From: Rheum nobile
Lineage: Eukaryota; Streptophyta; Magnoliopsida; Caryophyllales; Polygonaceae
NCBI GenBank assembly: GCA_027886185.1
Contig: WOAB01000878.1
Span: 1,934,001 to 1,998,000 of the forward strand
Reading direction: 5' to 3'
DNA: 64,000 nt
Shown: piece by piece, positions 1 to 11,197 of the stretch
Layout: each line of letters starts with the position of its first letter
How positions within the stretch are numbered: the first letter of the stretch is position 1
The notes under the pieces: model-generated
Database searches by the model: none
What the model was told of the DNA's origin: nothing
What the model saw: the letters and a program-made list of their open reading frames with translations, nothing else
Translations under genes and position numbers: made by a program

Positions 1-905
1 TTCTTGGTGACGAAAAACTTGAAGTCTGAGTTTGCGAGCCCTTATATGAACGCAATCTTGGCTACCTTCTCGTCGAAGTCGCACACTTGTATTACCTCGG
101 CCGTGAACCTCTTAACATACGAGGCTAGGCTTTCCGTCTCCCGCTGCCTTAGGGTAAAAATCTCTTGTATCCCTATGTGCCTTCGTCTTGAACTCCCAAA
201 GTGTGTTAGGAACGACTCCTCCAACTGTGGGAAGCTGCCAATACTTCCCGCCGGGAGGTTGATCATCCATGTGAGGGCCGCCCCTGTAAGCGAGCTAGGG
301 AACAACTTGCGCATAGTCGGCCCATCTGCCCGACAGGATAGCATCACATACTTGTACTTCGAGATGTGGTCTTGAGGGTCCCCTTCATCGGCATACTCCC
401 CTATGGCTGGAATCGCGCTAGCGTCAACTTGGGGTATGGCCATCAACACTTCATTTGTAAAAGCGACGGAGCCGTATAGAGTTGGGAGCTCGGCAAGGTC
501 TTGACGCGCTTCGGGTGCGGTGGGGTACGGCTCAGTGTGCGAGAAACTACTCATCCTCTCATGACGGTGGTGCTTGCTGGGAACGCTAGCTGCTGGGGCC
601 GGTCGGGCCTGCCCTCTCTTTGGAGATGGAGGGAGGTTCAGAGTGGTCGGTCCAGGCGTTGGCATGTACACATACCCGTAGGGTGGGTATGGCTCCGATG
701 GGAACCCATATTGGGGGTACGTCTCCATTGGTGCATTGGGAGGGGCTCCTTGGGGTGTGTACGGCCCCTAAAAAGTTGGGCATGTGTACTGCCACCCTTG
801 AAAGTTCTCTTCTTCCACATTCATGAAAGGGTGTTGCATATTTGGAGTCTAGGGGTCGTTAAACCCAGTCTGGTTGGTGTGGTTGGTGGACCCGGCGTCC
901 GACAT
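1..905 (-). pseudogene. gag polyprotein, broken, C-terminus outside window
   Basis: The start is the ATG at 905-903, the first after the PBS; a later in-frame ATG is at 728. In this single frame there are stops at 849-851 (TAG), 768-770 (TAG) and 42-44 (TAA), and the frame stays open between and after them. The N-terminal part is rich in Pro, Tyr and Gly. From about residue 140 a retrotransposon gag domain (PF03732-type) is recognisable, with the LTGAALTWMINLP and YVKRFTAEV segments typical of plant gypsy capsids. The zinc knuckle and pol would lie beyond the left edge. Both TAG codons would be CAG before a C-to-T change. Confidence 0.85.
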
Positions 906-936
906 GGAGGGAGATATACTAGATGTATGAGGAGTC

Positions 937-952
937 TCCGCGGTCGGCGCCA
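937..952 (-). other. Primer binding site, TGGCGCC type
   Basis: Minus strand tggcgccgaccgcgga starts three bases after the LTR end. TGGCGCC-type sites are usual in plant gypsy elements of the Tat/Athila group. Confidence 0.6.
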
Positions 953-955
953 GTG

Positions 956-1729
956 TGATCGTACAGTTTTCCACAAAGGAAATAGTTGGCGATTCACACA
1001 TAACCAACTCCGGCTTGTTTCTCTCGGAGGTCTCTCTCCCCACCGACGGTCTCCGGTCATGTCGGGCGTCGTCCGTCCATGCAGTTCCGACCTGAAAAGA
1101 AGAGGGGCCCAAGGGTGACCTTGGGATTGCCACTCCGACGCTCATGTCAGTACACAACCCACAAAAAAAGCAGTAAGGGCGATAGAGTAAGCGGCACGAT
1201 GGAGCTATAGTGCAGTAGAGCCTAGGGTACAACCGTGTAATACAGTAGAGTGTGGAGCAAGGCGGGGTACAGTAACCAAAAGAGTGGAAAAAGTAAGAGA
1301 GAGTGAGGTTTCGGTTTTCAACCGATGGGGTGGGAGAGAGAAACCAACCATAGAGAGGGTCAAGAATCCCCTCTTTCAGTTGTCCTCATTTCCTTAAATA
1401 CCTAGAGCTTAATAGCCTTTTTGCGTTGTATAGTTGGCCTGGGCCGAAAGGGGGTTTCTCGGGCCGAACCGTCGGATGGGGGCGGGAAGGAACCGGCAAG
1501 ACGGGGTGGAAGGGAGAGCCGTGGGCGATACGGCCTAGAGGGAGTAAGGCAACACTCCTTGGGGCTCTATTCCAAGCAGGGTCATTCTATTAGTTGGGTC
1601 TTCCTTTCTTTTGGACTGGTGTATCTGGTCCGAGCTAAATTCAGCTCCCACACAACCAACCTTATTTCACCATCATTCACATTGTGTACAATGATTCATA
1701 ACAATTGAACTTTCCTGTAGAAGTTAACA
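956..1729 (-). repeat. 5' LTR of the gypsy element
   Basis: On the minus strand it opens with TGTTAACTTC and closes with GATCA, about 774 bp, directly before the PBS. A TATA-like tatttaagg lies near 1392-1400. The TG...CA ends and the adjoining PBS support the boundaries; no second LTR is in the window to confirm them. Confidence 0.65.
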
Positions 1730-1740
1730 TGTCTCAGATA

Positions 1741-1991
1741 ATGATTAAAGCGCACTTTTATCGATAGAGTAGGTTACCGTATCAGCTTCGTCATCTAAAA
1801 TGTATAAGTGGTCCGTATATTTTTTTAACCACGGTTAACCTAAAGAAACCGCGGTTCGAGTTTAATTAATTAAAAGAAAAAACTTTACACCGCATTTATA
1901 AATTTAACTGTGGTTCGTGTTTATTCTTTACCCCGGTTTTATAAATCCGCTCCATAAAATAGTGCGGTTAATCCTCTTTTTTGTACTAGTG
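1741..1991. mobile_element. Terminal part of a CACTA (En/Spm) transposon
   Basis: The right end reads ttttttgtactagtg, the complement of CACTAGTACAAAAAA, a CACTA-type terminal repeat. Inside it are spaced copies of aaccgcggtt-like motifs (1830-1960), as expected of CACTA subterminal repeats. The other end is not visible, probably cut off by the gypsy insertion at 1-1729. Confidence 0.6.
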
Positions 1992-2441
1992 TAGGCTAGG
2001 ATTAGACCATCAATTAAGTAGATAATCAACCGGTCACACCGATCACCAGTCAGTCAACGTCGGAGTTTAGCGGACAAAGTTTTTTTTTCCATGGTCACTT
2101 TTTGGCTTCAGATGACATGTGCATATATTTTGGCTTGTGTGTGCATCTATATTGACCTATATGTGCATCAAAATTTTATAAGGCGTTGTCTAGTCAAAGT
2201 TTTTTTTCCGGCCCAATTTTTTTTGGGAACCACTTTTTGCTTGCGCTGGCATGTGCACCATTTTTGGCTTGTGTGTGCATCAATATTGACTTGTATGTGC
2301 ATTAAATATCGACATGTATGTGTACCTAAAAATTGTACAAAATATGCATTGTTTTTTAAAGAAAATGTGCATGAGTTGTATATTGTATGTGCATAAGTTT
2401 TGACATGTACACATTCAAGCGAAAAGACATGTGTTTCAAAG

Positions 2442-2755
2442 TAAAGATGAGCATCCGGTCCGAACCAGCGGACCGTAAACATTTTAATGTATGAACCGTG
2501 GACCGGACCGGATCGGTCCGGTCAACGATCTGGACCGGGAAGACCGGATTTCATAATTTTTGACATTTAAATTGTTTGATTACGGTCCGGACCGGACATG
2601 ACCGTAAAAATTATGGACCGGACCAGACCGTAAAAATTACGCCAAAAAATGTTTTAAACCTTTTTTTATTTTTATGGTCCAGACCGTAAGACCGGAAATG
2701 TAAATTCTCCGGACCGTCACGGTCCTACGATCCGGTCTACTTTAGCCCATCCTTA
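2442..2755. mobile_element. hAT-type MITE rich in GGACCGG
   Basis: A 314-bp insert is flanked by the 8-bp direct repeat tttcaaag (2434-2441 and 2756-2763). Its ends are imperfect inverted repeats, taaagatgagcatcc against taaggatgggctaaa. The interior is packed with GGTCCGGACCGG-like dyads. An 8-bp target duplication with TAgGATGggC-type ends fits the hAT superfamily. Removing it restores a continuous TGTGCAT unit. Confidence 0.8.
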
Positions 2756-3460
2756 TTTCAAAGTGTATGCACATACAAGCCAAAAAATCATGTACAAATA
2801 ACATTTAGATGCACATACAAGTCAAAATCCATGCACATACAAGCCAAAACCTATGCACATTCTGAAAAGTGTATAAGATTTTACATGTATGTGCATAAGT
2901 TTTCACTTACAAAAAGTCACATATATAGTCAAATTCTATGCACACCTAGTTCAATTTACATGCACATAAAAGCAAAAAGACATGCACTTCAAAGGGTATG
3001 CACATACAAGCCAAAAAAGACATGCCCTTCAAAAGATATATACATACAAATCAAAACTCATGCACATTTCAACTCAAGAAAATAACGCACACAAGTACAA
3101 TTTAGATACACATACAGGTCAAAATTTATGCACACGCAAGCCAAAACTTTTGCACATTCTGTGAAATGCATAAGTTTTTGTATGTATGTGCATAAGTTTC
3201 CACATACACAAAGTCACGCATATAGTTAAAACCCTATGCAGATTTTATGAAATTTAGATGTACATACGTCAAAAAAGAAATGCATTTCAAAAGATTTACA
3301 CATACAAGCCAAAACTCATACATATTTCAACTTAAGAAAATAATACACACAAGTAGAATTTAAATATATATATATGTCAAAATCTATACATATACAAGTC
3401 AAAACATATACATATGATGAGAAATGTATGGATTTCCACATACACAAAGTCATACATATA

Positions 3461-6372
3461 AGTTGTTTCCCTTGGGTGTGGTCGTGTGGATGACTTTAAA
3501 CCTCGTGAGAATCGTGAGATACCCTCATTAATCATTATGCAACTTATTTGGATACTCAATTTCTGAATGTAATTAACACCAAGTACATTCCAACCATCTT
3601 TGTAGAATAAGATCATATTGCTTATTTTTTGAAAATCATCTCTAAAAATGAGCACTGTAATAACCAAGCTTGCCTTTGCAAGACAAACTCAACTTCGTGT
3701 TGAAATAGAAACAAAAATTAAAAAGAAAATACTAAAGAAAGCAGAGGCTATCTACCTATCTTTCTTGTATGTGTAATTGTCTGGCCACTGCTTTTCCTGG
3801 CGGCCGGTTTTCCCTCCGGTTCGATGGCACTCCGTAACGGAGGAAAAAAAAATCAAAACAAATAAAAGTCAAAGAATCCAACTTCTTTTCTAAAAACAAA
3901 AACAATTGAAGCTTCTTTTCTACGCTAGCAGTAAAATAAGTCCAAAAACACTTGCAACCAAACCACCGCTGGCAACATTTTTTTTTTTTTTTCGAAGAAA
4001 GGATTCAAAGTATCAGACAGACCTGATAAATCGAGAGACTGAGAAACTCGACAGCCAGACAAATCGGCGTGACAAGCAAACCAAGGATAATAAAATTAAA
4101 AAGAAACAAACCAAATCGAAATGGAAAGCATACAAGATACAGGAAATGGGTGAGAAAGACACAAACGCATGTGAGTAGAAACTAACGCAGCGCTGTGTAG
4201 CGGGGAGCAGGCTAGCAGGAGGAATTACTCCTGGGAAAGTGCGAAAAAAACTCCTGAGAAATGCCCCAACACGAAGGACCAACAGGAGACACACAACCAC
4301 AACCTCATTCGGAACACAAACTCGATCCATACGCCCAAGACCAGTTCCACTCGAAGAGAATGCTTCTTGAAACATATGTGGCATGATGGATATGAGTTAG
4401 TTGAAAATAATGTTAGGGCCTGTTAGGGCCGGATCCCAGAAGAGAGGTCTGTTAGGGCCGGCTGGTACGGAGAGCGTTTTAGCTTCAATGGAAATACCCT
4501 AGAGCAATGCTAAATTTGGTAGTGGGCTTTTAAGCCCAAAAATCAAAGTCTGCTAAATTCACCTTAAAGTAGTTTTGATTTTAATTTCCTTCCTTTTTTC
4601 CTTCAATCCGATTCAAGCGTACATAGTACGCTTAAATTAAATTTTTACCTTTTTATTATTTTATTTTTTTCCTTTTGATATCCCCTACCTAAGCTAGAGG
4701 GGAAGAAACGAAGCTGGTGAAGCATCGGCGACGGCCGGTAAGCACTGGAGGCGGCCAAGGCAGTCGGCGGTTCAATAATATTGGGATAACTTGTTCGAAA
4801 TTGAGAGCCATCAATGCTTGAACTGATTTTAGGGGTTTGGAGATTAAAGCTCGGTTAGAACTTGGATTCCTGTTCGAAAAGTGATGTTAGATCTAGGTTT
4901 CCTGATGGCCAAGGTTCTCCATATCTTGGTTTCCAGATTTTAGGGGTCAAGTGAAAAGGAGAGAAAAGGGGGGGTTTTGGATATCATGTGAACTCATTTA
5001 GATGAAGTGGACGATTAATCGAGCAGAGCACGTCAATGGCGGATCAGAGATGGGGGTGAATGGAGGTCGAGGGAGGGAGGTCTGTATGAGACAGATCTGG
5101 TGTTGTGTGGCCAAGATCGAGACAGACATGTGTTGGGGGAAGCTTAGACTTCGAGTTCGGTATGTGGGTTGCACCATATTAAAGATCTTGTACCTTCGAT
5201 CGGAAGGCCGGGATACATTTGAGTTTGTTGGTTATTGCTCCTTTTGCTGGAGGGGTTGTTGTTGTTGATTATTGTAGTAGAACGGTTGTTCTTGTTGTTG
5301 TTGAAAAAGATGTTTGTTGTTGTTGGAGGGGGTTTACCCTTAAATGGTGAATTTGGGATTTGGGAGTTTTTAGAGACAAGGATGAGCTTTGCCCCTACGT
5401 TTCTCTTCAACGCGGTCACCACTGGCAACATTGACTATAGCTTGCTATTCTGGCAAAAAGTATAATAATAATAAATAAAAAAACTTTTAGATGTCTTTTT
5501 CTGCATGATGTATATTAAAGTCATAGTAACAAAATTGCCCATTTCCATCAAAAAAAAAATTTGCCCATTTTAAAATGGGCCTGATGGGCTTTCCTACAAG
5601 CCTATTTTGAAAATCAATTTAATTTAAACTTTGAAATTAACTTTTCAAAGATAATAATGTTATCAAAAGTTTACTTATTAAGAAACCATTACCCCATTAT
5701 AACAAGATCAAATTTACACATTCTCAAGGATTTAGGTTCACACTTTTGTATAGTTATTATTTGTTCTAACAATACAAACTTTACAAAAATGAATCCTTAT
5801 CTCTCACCAACTACTCATACCAAATATAAATATTTACTAGACTTCTCCAACAAAACAATACATTCACTTTTTTCAAATAGCAAGACTAATTGATGCTCTT
5901 TTTTTCACATCAATTTTCACCCTTATTTTTCTATTGCGGTTCCGTTTGTTTCAAGTTTTGGTGTCAAATTTTTTGCGACATTTGTAGAGCTGATCTAGGG
6001 TAATGTCTGAGGTGTCCGATCGTGGTCGTGGTCGTGGTCGTGTATGTGGCTCAATGAAGATCCCTTTTGTACGAGGGCAACGTTATGGTTGAGGCTCTTG
6101 AAGATCCCTCCTAGAAGAGAGGGCAACGTCATGGCAATCCGTTCAGCACTTCCGCAGGTTTTCTCCTGCATGACTCGTCTTCCGGTGGCGTTTTTGTCTG
6201 ATCGTGCTTTGCTCACCACTATAGGTCGTTTTAGCTCTATTTTTACTTTGTTGTAATTTACATGCTTGATTTGTTGTTCTCATTGTCCGGTTTGACCGGC
6301 GCCGATTTATCGGCCTCTCGATCTATCCGACGTTGTTATGTCAGATACTTCGAATTCTTTCCTCATAAAAAA
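3461..6372 (+). mobile_element. Poly(A)-ended insertion, LINE-like or chimeric retroposon
   Basis: The flanks carry AAAGTCA(T/C)ACATATA at 3446-3460 and 6373-6387, a 15-bp duplication with one mismatch, and the right end finishes in an A-run (6367-6375). That is the mark of target-primed reverse transcription. The interior has no recognisable LINE coding region. It is a patchwork with further A/T runs (3841-3850, 3979-3992), a GTT-rich stretch (5225-5330) and a palindrome around 5562-5600. Nested older retroposon tails may be present at 3780-3850. Confidence 0.45.
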
Positions 6373-6582
6373 AAAGTCACACATATAGTCAAAAATCATA
6401 TACAGATTTTGTGCAATATCAATGCACATACAAGTCAATATCGATGCACATACAAGCCAAAATTTATGCACGTGTCGTCTCAAGCCAAAAATTGTGCCTA
6501 AAAAAACTTTGATCGGTCAAACTTTCAAAAATAAGGTCATGTGTATGGCACATGACCTTTTAATAAAAATGTAATCCTAGCC

Positions 6583-7474
6583 TTTAGTTTATTTATCATT
6601 CAAAAGTTATGATTTATTCTCATTTATCGCCCTATTACATATTCTCACATGATACTTTTTCCATAAGTATGTTAAAATTTGTATATAGGTTAATAGTATT
6701 AAAAATGGTAAATAAATATATGTAAAATATTCTACTATCACTTATGAAAGAAAATGGAAAAAAACAAAATTATATAGAATCCTAGATAGTAAGTTACCCG
6801 CGATCCTTCGTCTTTATATCCATTGATTGACAATATAATATATTTTTATTTAAAGTCGCCAATGACAAAAGACAGAGGGGGGGAATTACATAATTATGTA
6901 AGATTATGATATAACATCTAGCATAACAAAGTGTTTGTTTTCAAAATTATTATTTAGCTACAAATTAATCATATATATATATATATCAGTTTATTATTTA
7001 ACTACTCTTGATGTGTATAATGCGTACTATATTTTTTTACAAATGCTTAATACATTTATTTCAATAATATTGTTTTTTATTTAACAATAAGATTATAGAA
7101 TGGTTACTACACTTATATTGTACCTCAAATTATTGAGTCACCATATTATGGATGACTTAGTTCGACATAATAAAATATTGAGATTGGTTGCAATTAGACA
7201 AAAACGACAACGAATAATCTTTAAATCGACCAGGTTAAAAATACTCTCCCCTATTTTGTCATCCTATATTGCGTAATTGATATAACAATCTAGTATATAA
7301 TACTATCTCTAAATCCACACGCCTCCAATTTCCATATTTTATTTTTAAAATTAAATCTCTATCTTTTTCTTTCCAATTTTAGCAACAGTGTTATTTTCCA
7401 TCTTCCAATTTCAACAACCACGTCATATTATGTAGTTGATGATTTTACTTTCCTTTTCAATGTAGATATGATCT
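6583..7474 (+). other. AT-rich flank with one candidate conserved exon
   Basis: This stretch is AT-rich and mostly featureless. At 7149-7235 a short open frame (starting MDDLVRHNKILRL) ends at a splice-donor-like ag|gtta. A homologous frame starts at 63698. The surrounding bases also match the right end of the window, so both belong to one dispersed repeat. The LINE interrupts this copy at 7475. Confidence 0.4.
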
Positions 7475-8315
7475 GAGGGGATTTGGCACTCTAAAAAATG
7501 ACTTTGAACCCGAGCCTGAAAACGCTCCCTTTACAACACAAAAACCCGAAACCGGAAACCCTAGCTTTTGGGTGGCCGTCACCGCTGCTGCGCCTCTTTG
7601 AGCTTCTTCTCCAAATCCTTGTCTTCACTCTGACTATGATCCTCTCGAAAATCTTGTTCTCTCAAACACTCAACCTCTGCAGATTAAGACATGTCTCTGT
7701 ACCTGCTTCGAAAAGAAATCTTGGGCGAGATCTGGGAAATTTATTTCCCCTTTCCCCGTCAGAGAAGCTCAGAATTATCACCTCACCCCGACTTGTCACC
7801 TTCCCGAATTTCTGGCGGCCTATTTCTTCATTATCTTTTCCGAGTTTGCTTTCTTGTGGATTCCGTGGGATCCGGGCTCGCAGGATCAGATCAAAGGTCG
7901 AAGTGGGTATGGCCATGGTCAGATTGACTCGCACGCCGCTATAGTGGCTTTCATCCATTAGGAGCAGTACCTCCAGGGTTGCGTGAAGATTTGGAGATGG
8001 CGATGTGCTATCCTTGCAGACCTCAGTACTGTGGGGAGTGATGGGCTTTGCTTCGTCTTGCCTTGCTCAACCCTAAATCCTGGAAAAGCCATTCTTTGGA
8101 ATCTCAGGTGTACACTTTCCGTACCTTTCCTTTTGTATTTTTGCTTTGTTGTGCTTACTTCTATGTGTGCTATAAATCCAGACCTTGACTGTCTGAACCT
8201 GATATACTCTCATCTGAATCCTGCTTATCTGCTCTCTGTTTTATCTTGCTTGTGCCCTTGCTATTTGTGTTGTTGTGATTGTGCTTGTGAGATCTTCCTT
8301 TCCTTTACCAATTTA

Positions 8316-9833
8316 ATGGATAAAGGGAAGCGAACGATGAAGGAGACGTTATGTTCTTCTCCGGGGGAATCTAACATCTCTGAAAAAGCCCCTATCCAGA
8401 ACCTTGAGCCTTCGTCTCAAAAACAATCTGAGGTGACCCCTCCTCCTGTGGCTAAAACCAATTCTGATCCTACTTCCAAACCAGCTATTGATATGAAACT
8501 TTATATGTCAAAGCTCTCTGGAGTGAGAAAAAATATTCTGAAATTGAAAGAAACTTCTTTGCTTGGGTATGTTATTGGGGACCTTGTGGATTTTTCCAAA
8601 ATGAAAACTAAACTAAAAAATGATTGGAGGTTTGTGAAAGGGTCCTTTGAAAAACCAATTCTGTGGTTTGAAATCCGCTTTGCTAATCCAATTGACCAAA
8701 AAAAGACTTGGGATGGGAGACCTTACCATGTGTTTGGCAAACTCTTGCTTCTAAAGCCTTGGTCTTCCAATTTTGACCCCTTTTCTGAACCTATCTCCAC
8801 TGTTGACATGTGGATCCGAATTCCTCATTTGTCTGTGTTATACATCAGTTTTGATGTCATTAGCACAATCATTGAGATGAATAACTTGGGAACCCTTATA
8901 AAACTTGATCCTTTCACTGAAAAAAAATAGAGAGTTAGTTATGCAAGAGTGTGCATCAATGTTGATGTAAAAAGAGTGGATTTCAATACCTTAGTCATTC
9001 CTAATGAAGAAGGAATTGAAAAAACTTTCAAAATCTGGTATGAAGAGGCCCTGGAGGGTTGTGGAAACTGTGGAGCTTTAGAGCATTCTTTTGAAAAATG
9101 CCCTCTGAGGATTGCTAAGCCACAATCCCTTCAACTCTCTTTTCAAAAACTGAAGGTGAAGGATTCCCCTGAAAATGCCAAGAACAAGTGGCAAAATGTT
9201 ACCTCTAGCAAGAAAAAGAGCAATAGTGAGGTTGACAACCCAATGTCTCTGCCCTCTGAACCTCCTCTCCATAAAAAGGTCCCTGGTATTTCTGCTAGCT
9301 AGCCTTTGAGTGATAAGGTTGTTAAGAAGGGTTCTATCCCTAACTCAACTACTGAACCTATAAATGCTGTGGTGGTTTCTCATGTTGAGGCACTTTCTGT
9401 TTCTGATCTGCCTCAAAGTCTGATTCCCCCCTTTAAGTTACCCCACCCTAATGATGAAACCACTAAGGTGTGCCTGGAGGCTCCCACAAACCATGTCCTT
9501 GTGTTGGGCAAGGATGAGATGCATGTGCTTGATGAGAAGGAGCTGTAGAGCTTCCTGAACCAAGATGATCTTTTGGATGAATTTGTGGAGTGTTCTGAAA
9601 TCCCTCAAAAGGATATGGAGGATCTGAGCACTGAAGTGAAGGATCCTGAAAAGTCAAAACTGCCTCTGAGCATCAACAAACCCATGGTTGTCTCCCCAAA
9701 GTTGCCTGGTTATGAAGGTGTTGCAGAATTGTCCCTTATTGTGGCTCTTGAGTCCACTAAACGCAAGGACATGAATTGTGAGGTAGCCACCGCCTCCTAT
9801 GTGCTGAAGGGTGCCAAAAAGCCTAAAAAATGA
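8316..9833 (+). pseudogene. LINE ORF1 (DUF4283-type, zinc knuckle), three amber stops
   Basis: One frame runs from the ATG at 8316 to TGA at 9831-9833 (505 codons). It is interrupted only by TAG at 8928, 9300 and 9546. Residues about 70-210 look like the DUF4283 domain of plant LINE ORF1 proteins, including WIRIPHLSV. A CCHC knuckle, CGNCGALEHSFEKCP, follows at about residues 249-263. The tail is acidic and Pro/Ser/Lys-rich. ORF1 proteins bind the element RNA and form the RNP. All three internal stops are TAG, consistent with CAG-to-TAG transitions at methylated CHG sites (inference). The frame upstream of 8316 is also open but lacks the family's usual start. Confidence 0.88.
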
Positions 9834-11197
9834 TTATGTATTTCTACAATTATCAAGCTTTAGGTTCTACTGAACACAATGCAGAAAATGTAGTTGCTAG
9901 GGTCAACCCCTTTCTCTAGCCTTTTGACTCCTCTTTTTTGTTGGAGTAGAACCACCTTGATTATTGTTAATTATCAGCTTTCTAGGTCTGCTTTTGTGAG
10001 TCATTGGCCATTTATTTGGCCCTTTGATTTAGCTTCGGCTGCTTGGACCTATGAAATGTATGGGTATGAGGTAGTATGCTTCATGTATGTCTCTCTCTAC
10101 TACCTTAATGAAAATTGCTTACTCGCATTAATCTTTATGAACTCCCCTAAGTATTGCATCGATCCGGTCTTGATTTATCTCTTGACTATCTGTGTGCTAC
10201 TTTGTCTTTGCACTGTTTATCTGAAGCTGAAATTTGCTAACTCTGAACTTTCTGAGATATGGAGTAGTTTTTTGGACTATCCTTTAGCATCCTCTTATCT
10301 TATCAGTCCTTATTGGCTAGTAACTCTGCTTAGCTCTCTGAAGTTTTGCATTTTCAACCTTAGACATAAAAATCTGGTGATTTACATCACTCTCAGTTGG
10401 GCTCACAACCAGGTTGAAATTATTTTATTGATTTGTTTCAACTATTTGTTTTATTTTCTAACTTGTGTCTACTTGGTTGCTTTCTGTGGTGCCCAGGGAA
10501 ACTCTAGTTGTATCCATTTGAAGAAAAGGAGCATACACAAAGGAATCCTTCAGCAATTCGACCAAAAACTGAACAAGTTGAATAAAAATGTTCTTATGAA
10601 CAACTTCACACTGAACAATTATGCGCATTTATCTTTCTCCATCTCACCTATATGTATCATCTATCAGCTAAACACTCATGAACAAAATCTATGGATAGCA
10701 TTTATGGTGTTTATTAGAAATTCCCTGAGAAGGGGCACTAATCAAACTGTCTATGGTCACCTTCTTTATTTGAGCATGCTGTATGCTCAGGCGAACATTA
10801 GAAATATTATAAAAACACTTGACCAACTTCTTTTTGCTTATTCAGATTTGATGATGGCTTTTAAGGATATCTATGGCATGTATTATGCTTTCTAGGACAT
10901 GTCGAAATCTAGGCAATACCAAGCCACTTTTAAGAAACCAAACTCAAGTTGGTCTGCGAGCACTAAAACAGAAAACTTGACACTAATTAAGCAAGGTGCA
11001 GGGGAAATTACCAGTGGTAACTCAAACCTGAGACGTATAAACCCAATCAGGACATCTCCCCATACTGATGTCGAAAGAAAACTGAAAATGTTAAACATAA
11101 CTCATTTAACAAAAACACAATTAGAACAACAAATTTCTGGTACCAAGACCCCTCAAAGTCTTAGGACAAGGGGCAAAAAAAATACTGGGTTTTTATG
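9834..11197 (+). other. LINE middle region with a long open frame of unknown status
   Basis: In the ORF1 frame, the sequence is open from 9894 to 11197 apart from one TAG at 10893-10895. The final stop overlaps the ORF2 start as ATGA (11195-11198), an arrangement seen where a downstream LINE frame is translated by coupling. The first two thirds read as very hydrophobic, Leu/Tyr/Cys-rich sequence without a known domain and may be non-coding. The last 100 codons are Lys/Thr/Ser-rich and look more like a real ORF1 C-terminus. I recognise no family. Confidence 0.4.

Larger units (their letters stand above)
1..1729 (-). mobile_element. Ty3/gypsy LTR retrotransposon, 5' part, cut by window edge
   Basis: Read on the minus strand, the order is 5' LTR (1729 to 956), a 3-nt gap, a primer binding site (952 to 937), then gag (905 onward) running off the left edge. 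The TGGCGCC-type PBS and the late-LTR string gagcgtcggagtgg recall Tat/Ogre-like gypsy elements; that lineage call is inferred from motif memory, not alignment. The gag frame carries three stop codons, so this copy is dead. The five bases after the LTR (1730-1734, tgtct) would be one target duplication; the partner lies outside the window. Confidence 0.8.
1994..6582. mobile_element. TGTGCAT-array element, copy 1 (unclassified)
   Basis: The outer bases ggctaggatta (1994-2004) return inverted as taatcctagcc (6572-6582). Inside each end is an inverted match of about 100 bp, with a caaagttttttt run followed by units like tggcttgtatgtgcatc. Left-end units run as TGTATGTGCAT (2095-2400), while 2765-3440 and 6420-6480 run as ATGCACATACA. 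No protein frame belongs to it. It carries a hAT MITE and a poly(A)-ended insert. Inverted ends with subterminal arrays suggest a non-autonomous DNA transposon; the superfamily is unknown. Confidence 0.55.

Noticed and set aside
501..1118. 205-codon plus-strand frame
   Set aside because: It is antisense to the gypsy gag and leader, lacks any domain and is explained by GC-rich composition.
5144..5431. Asn-rich minus-strand frame
   Set aside because: It is a translation of the GTT-rich stretch at 5225-5330, not a gene.
9841..9900. A second endonuclease-like start (YNYQALGS) after LINE ORF1
   Set aside because: The similarity to WNCRGLG is slight and the frame closes at once; the true ORF2 start is at 11195.
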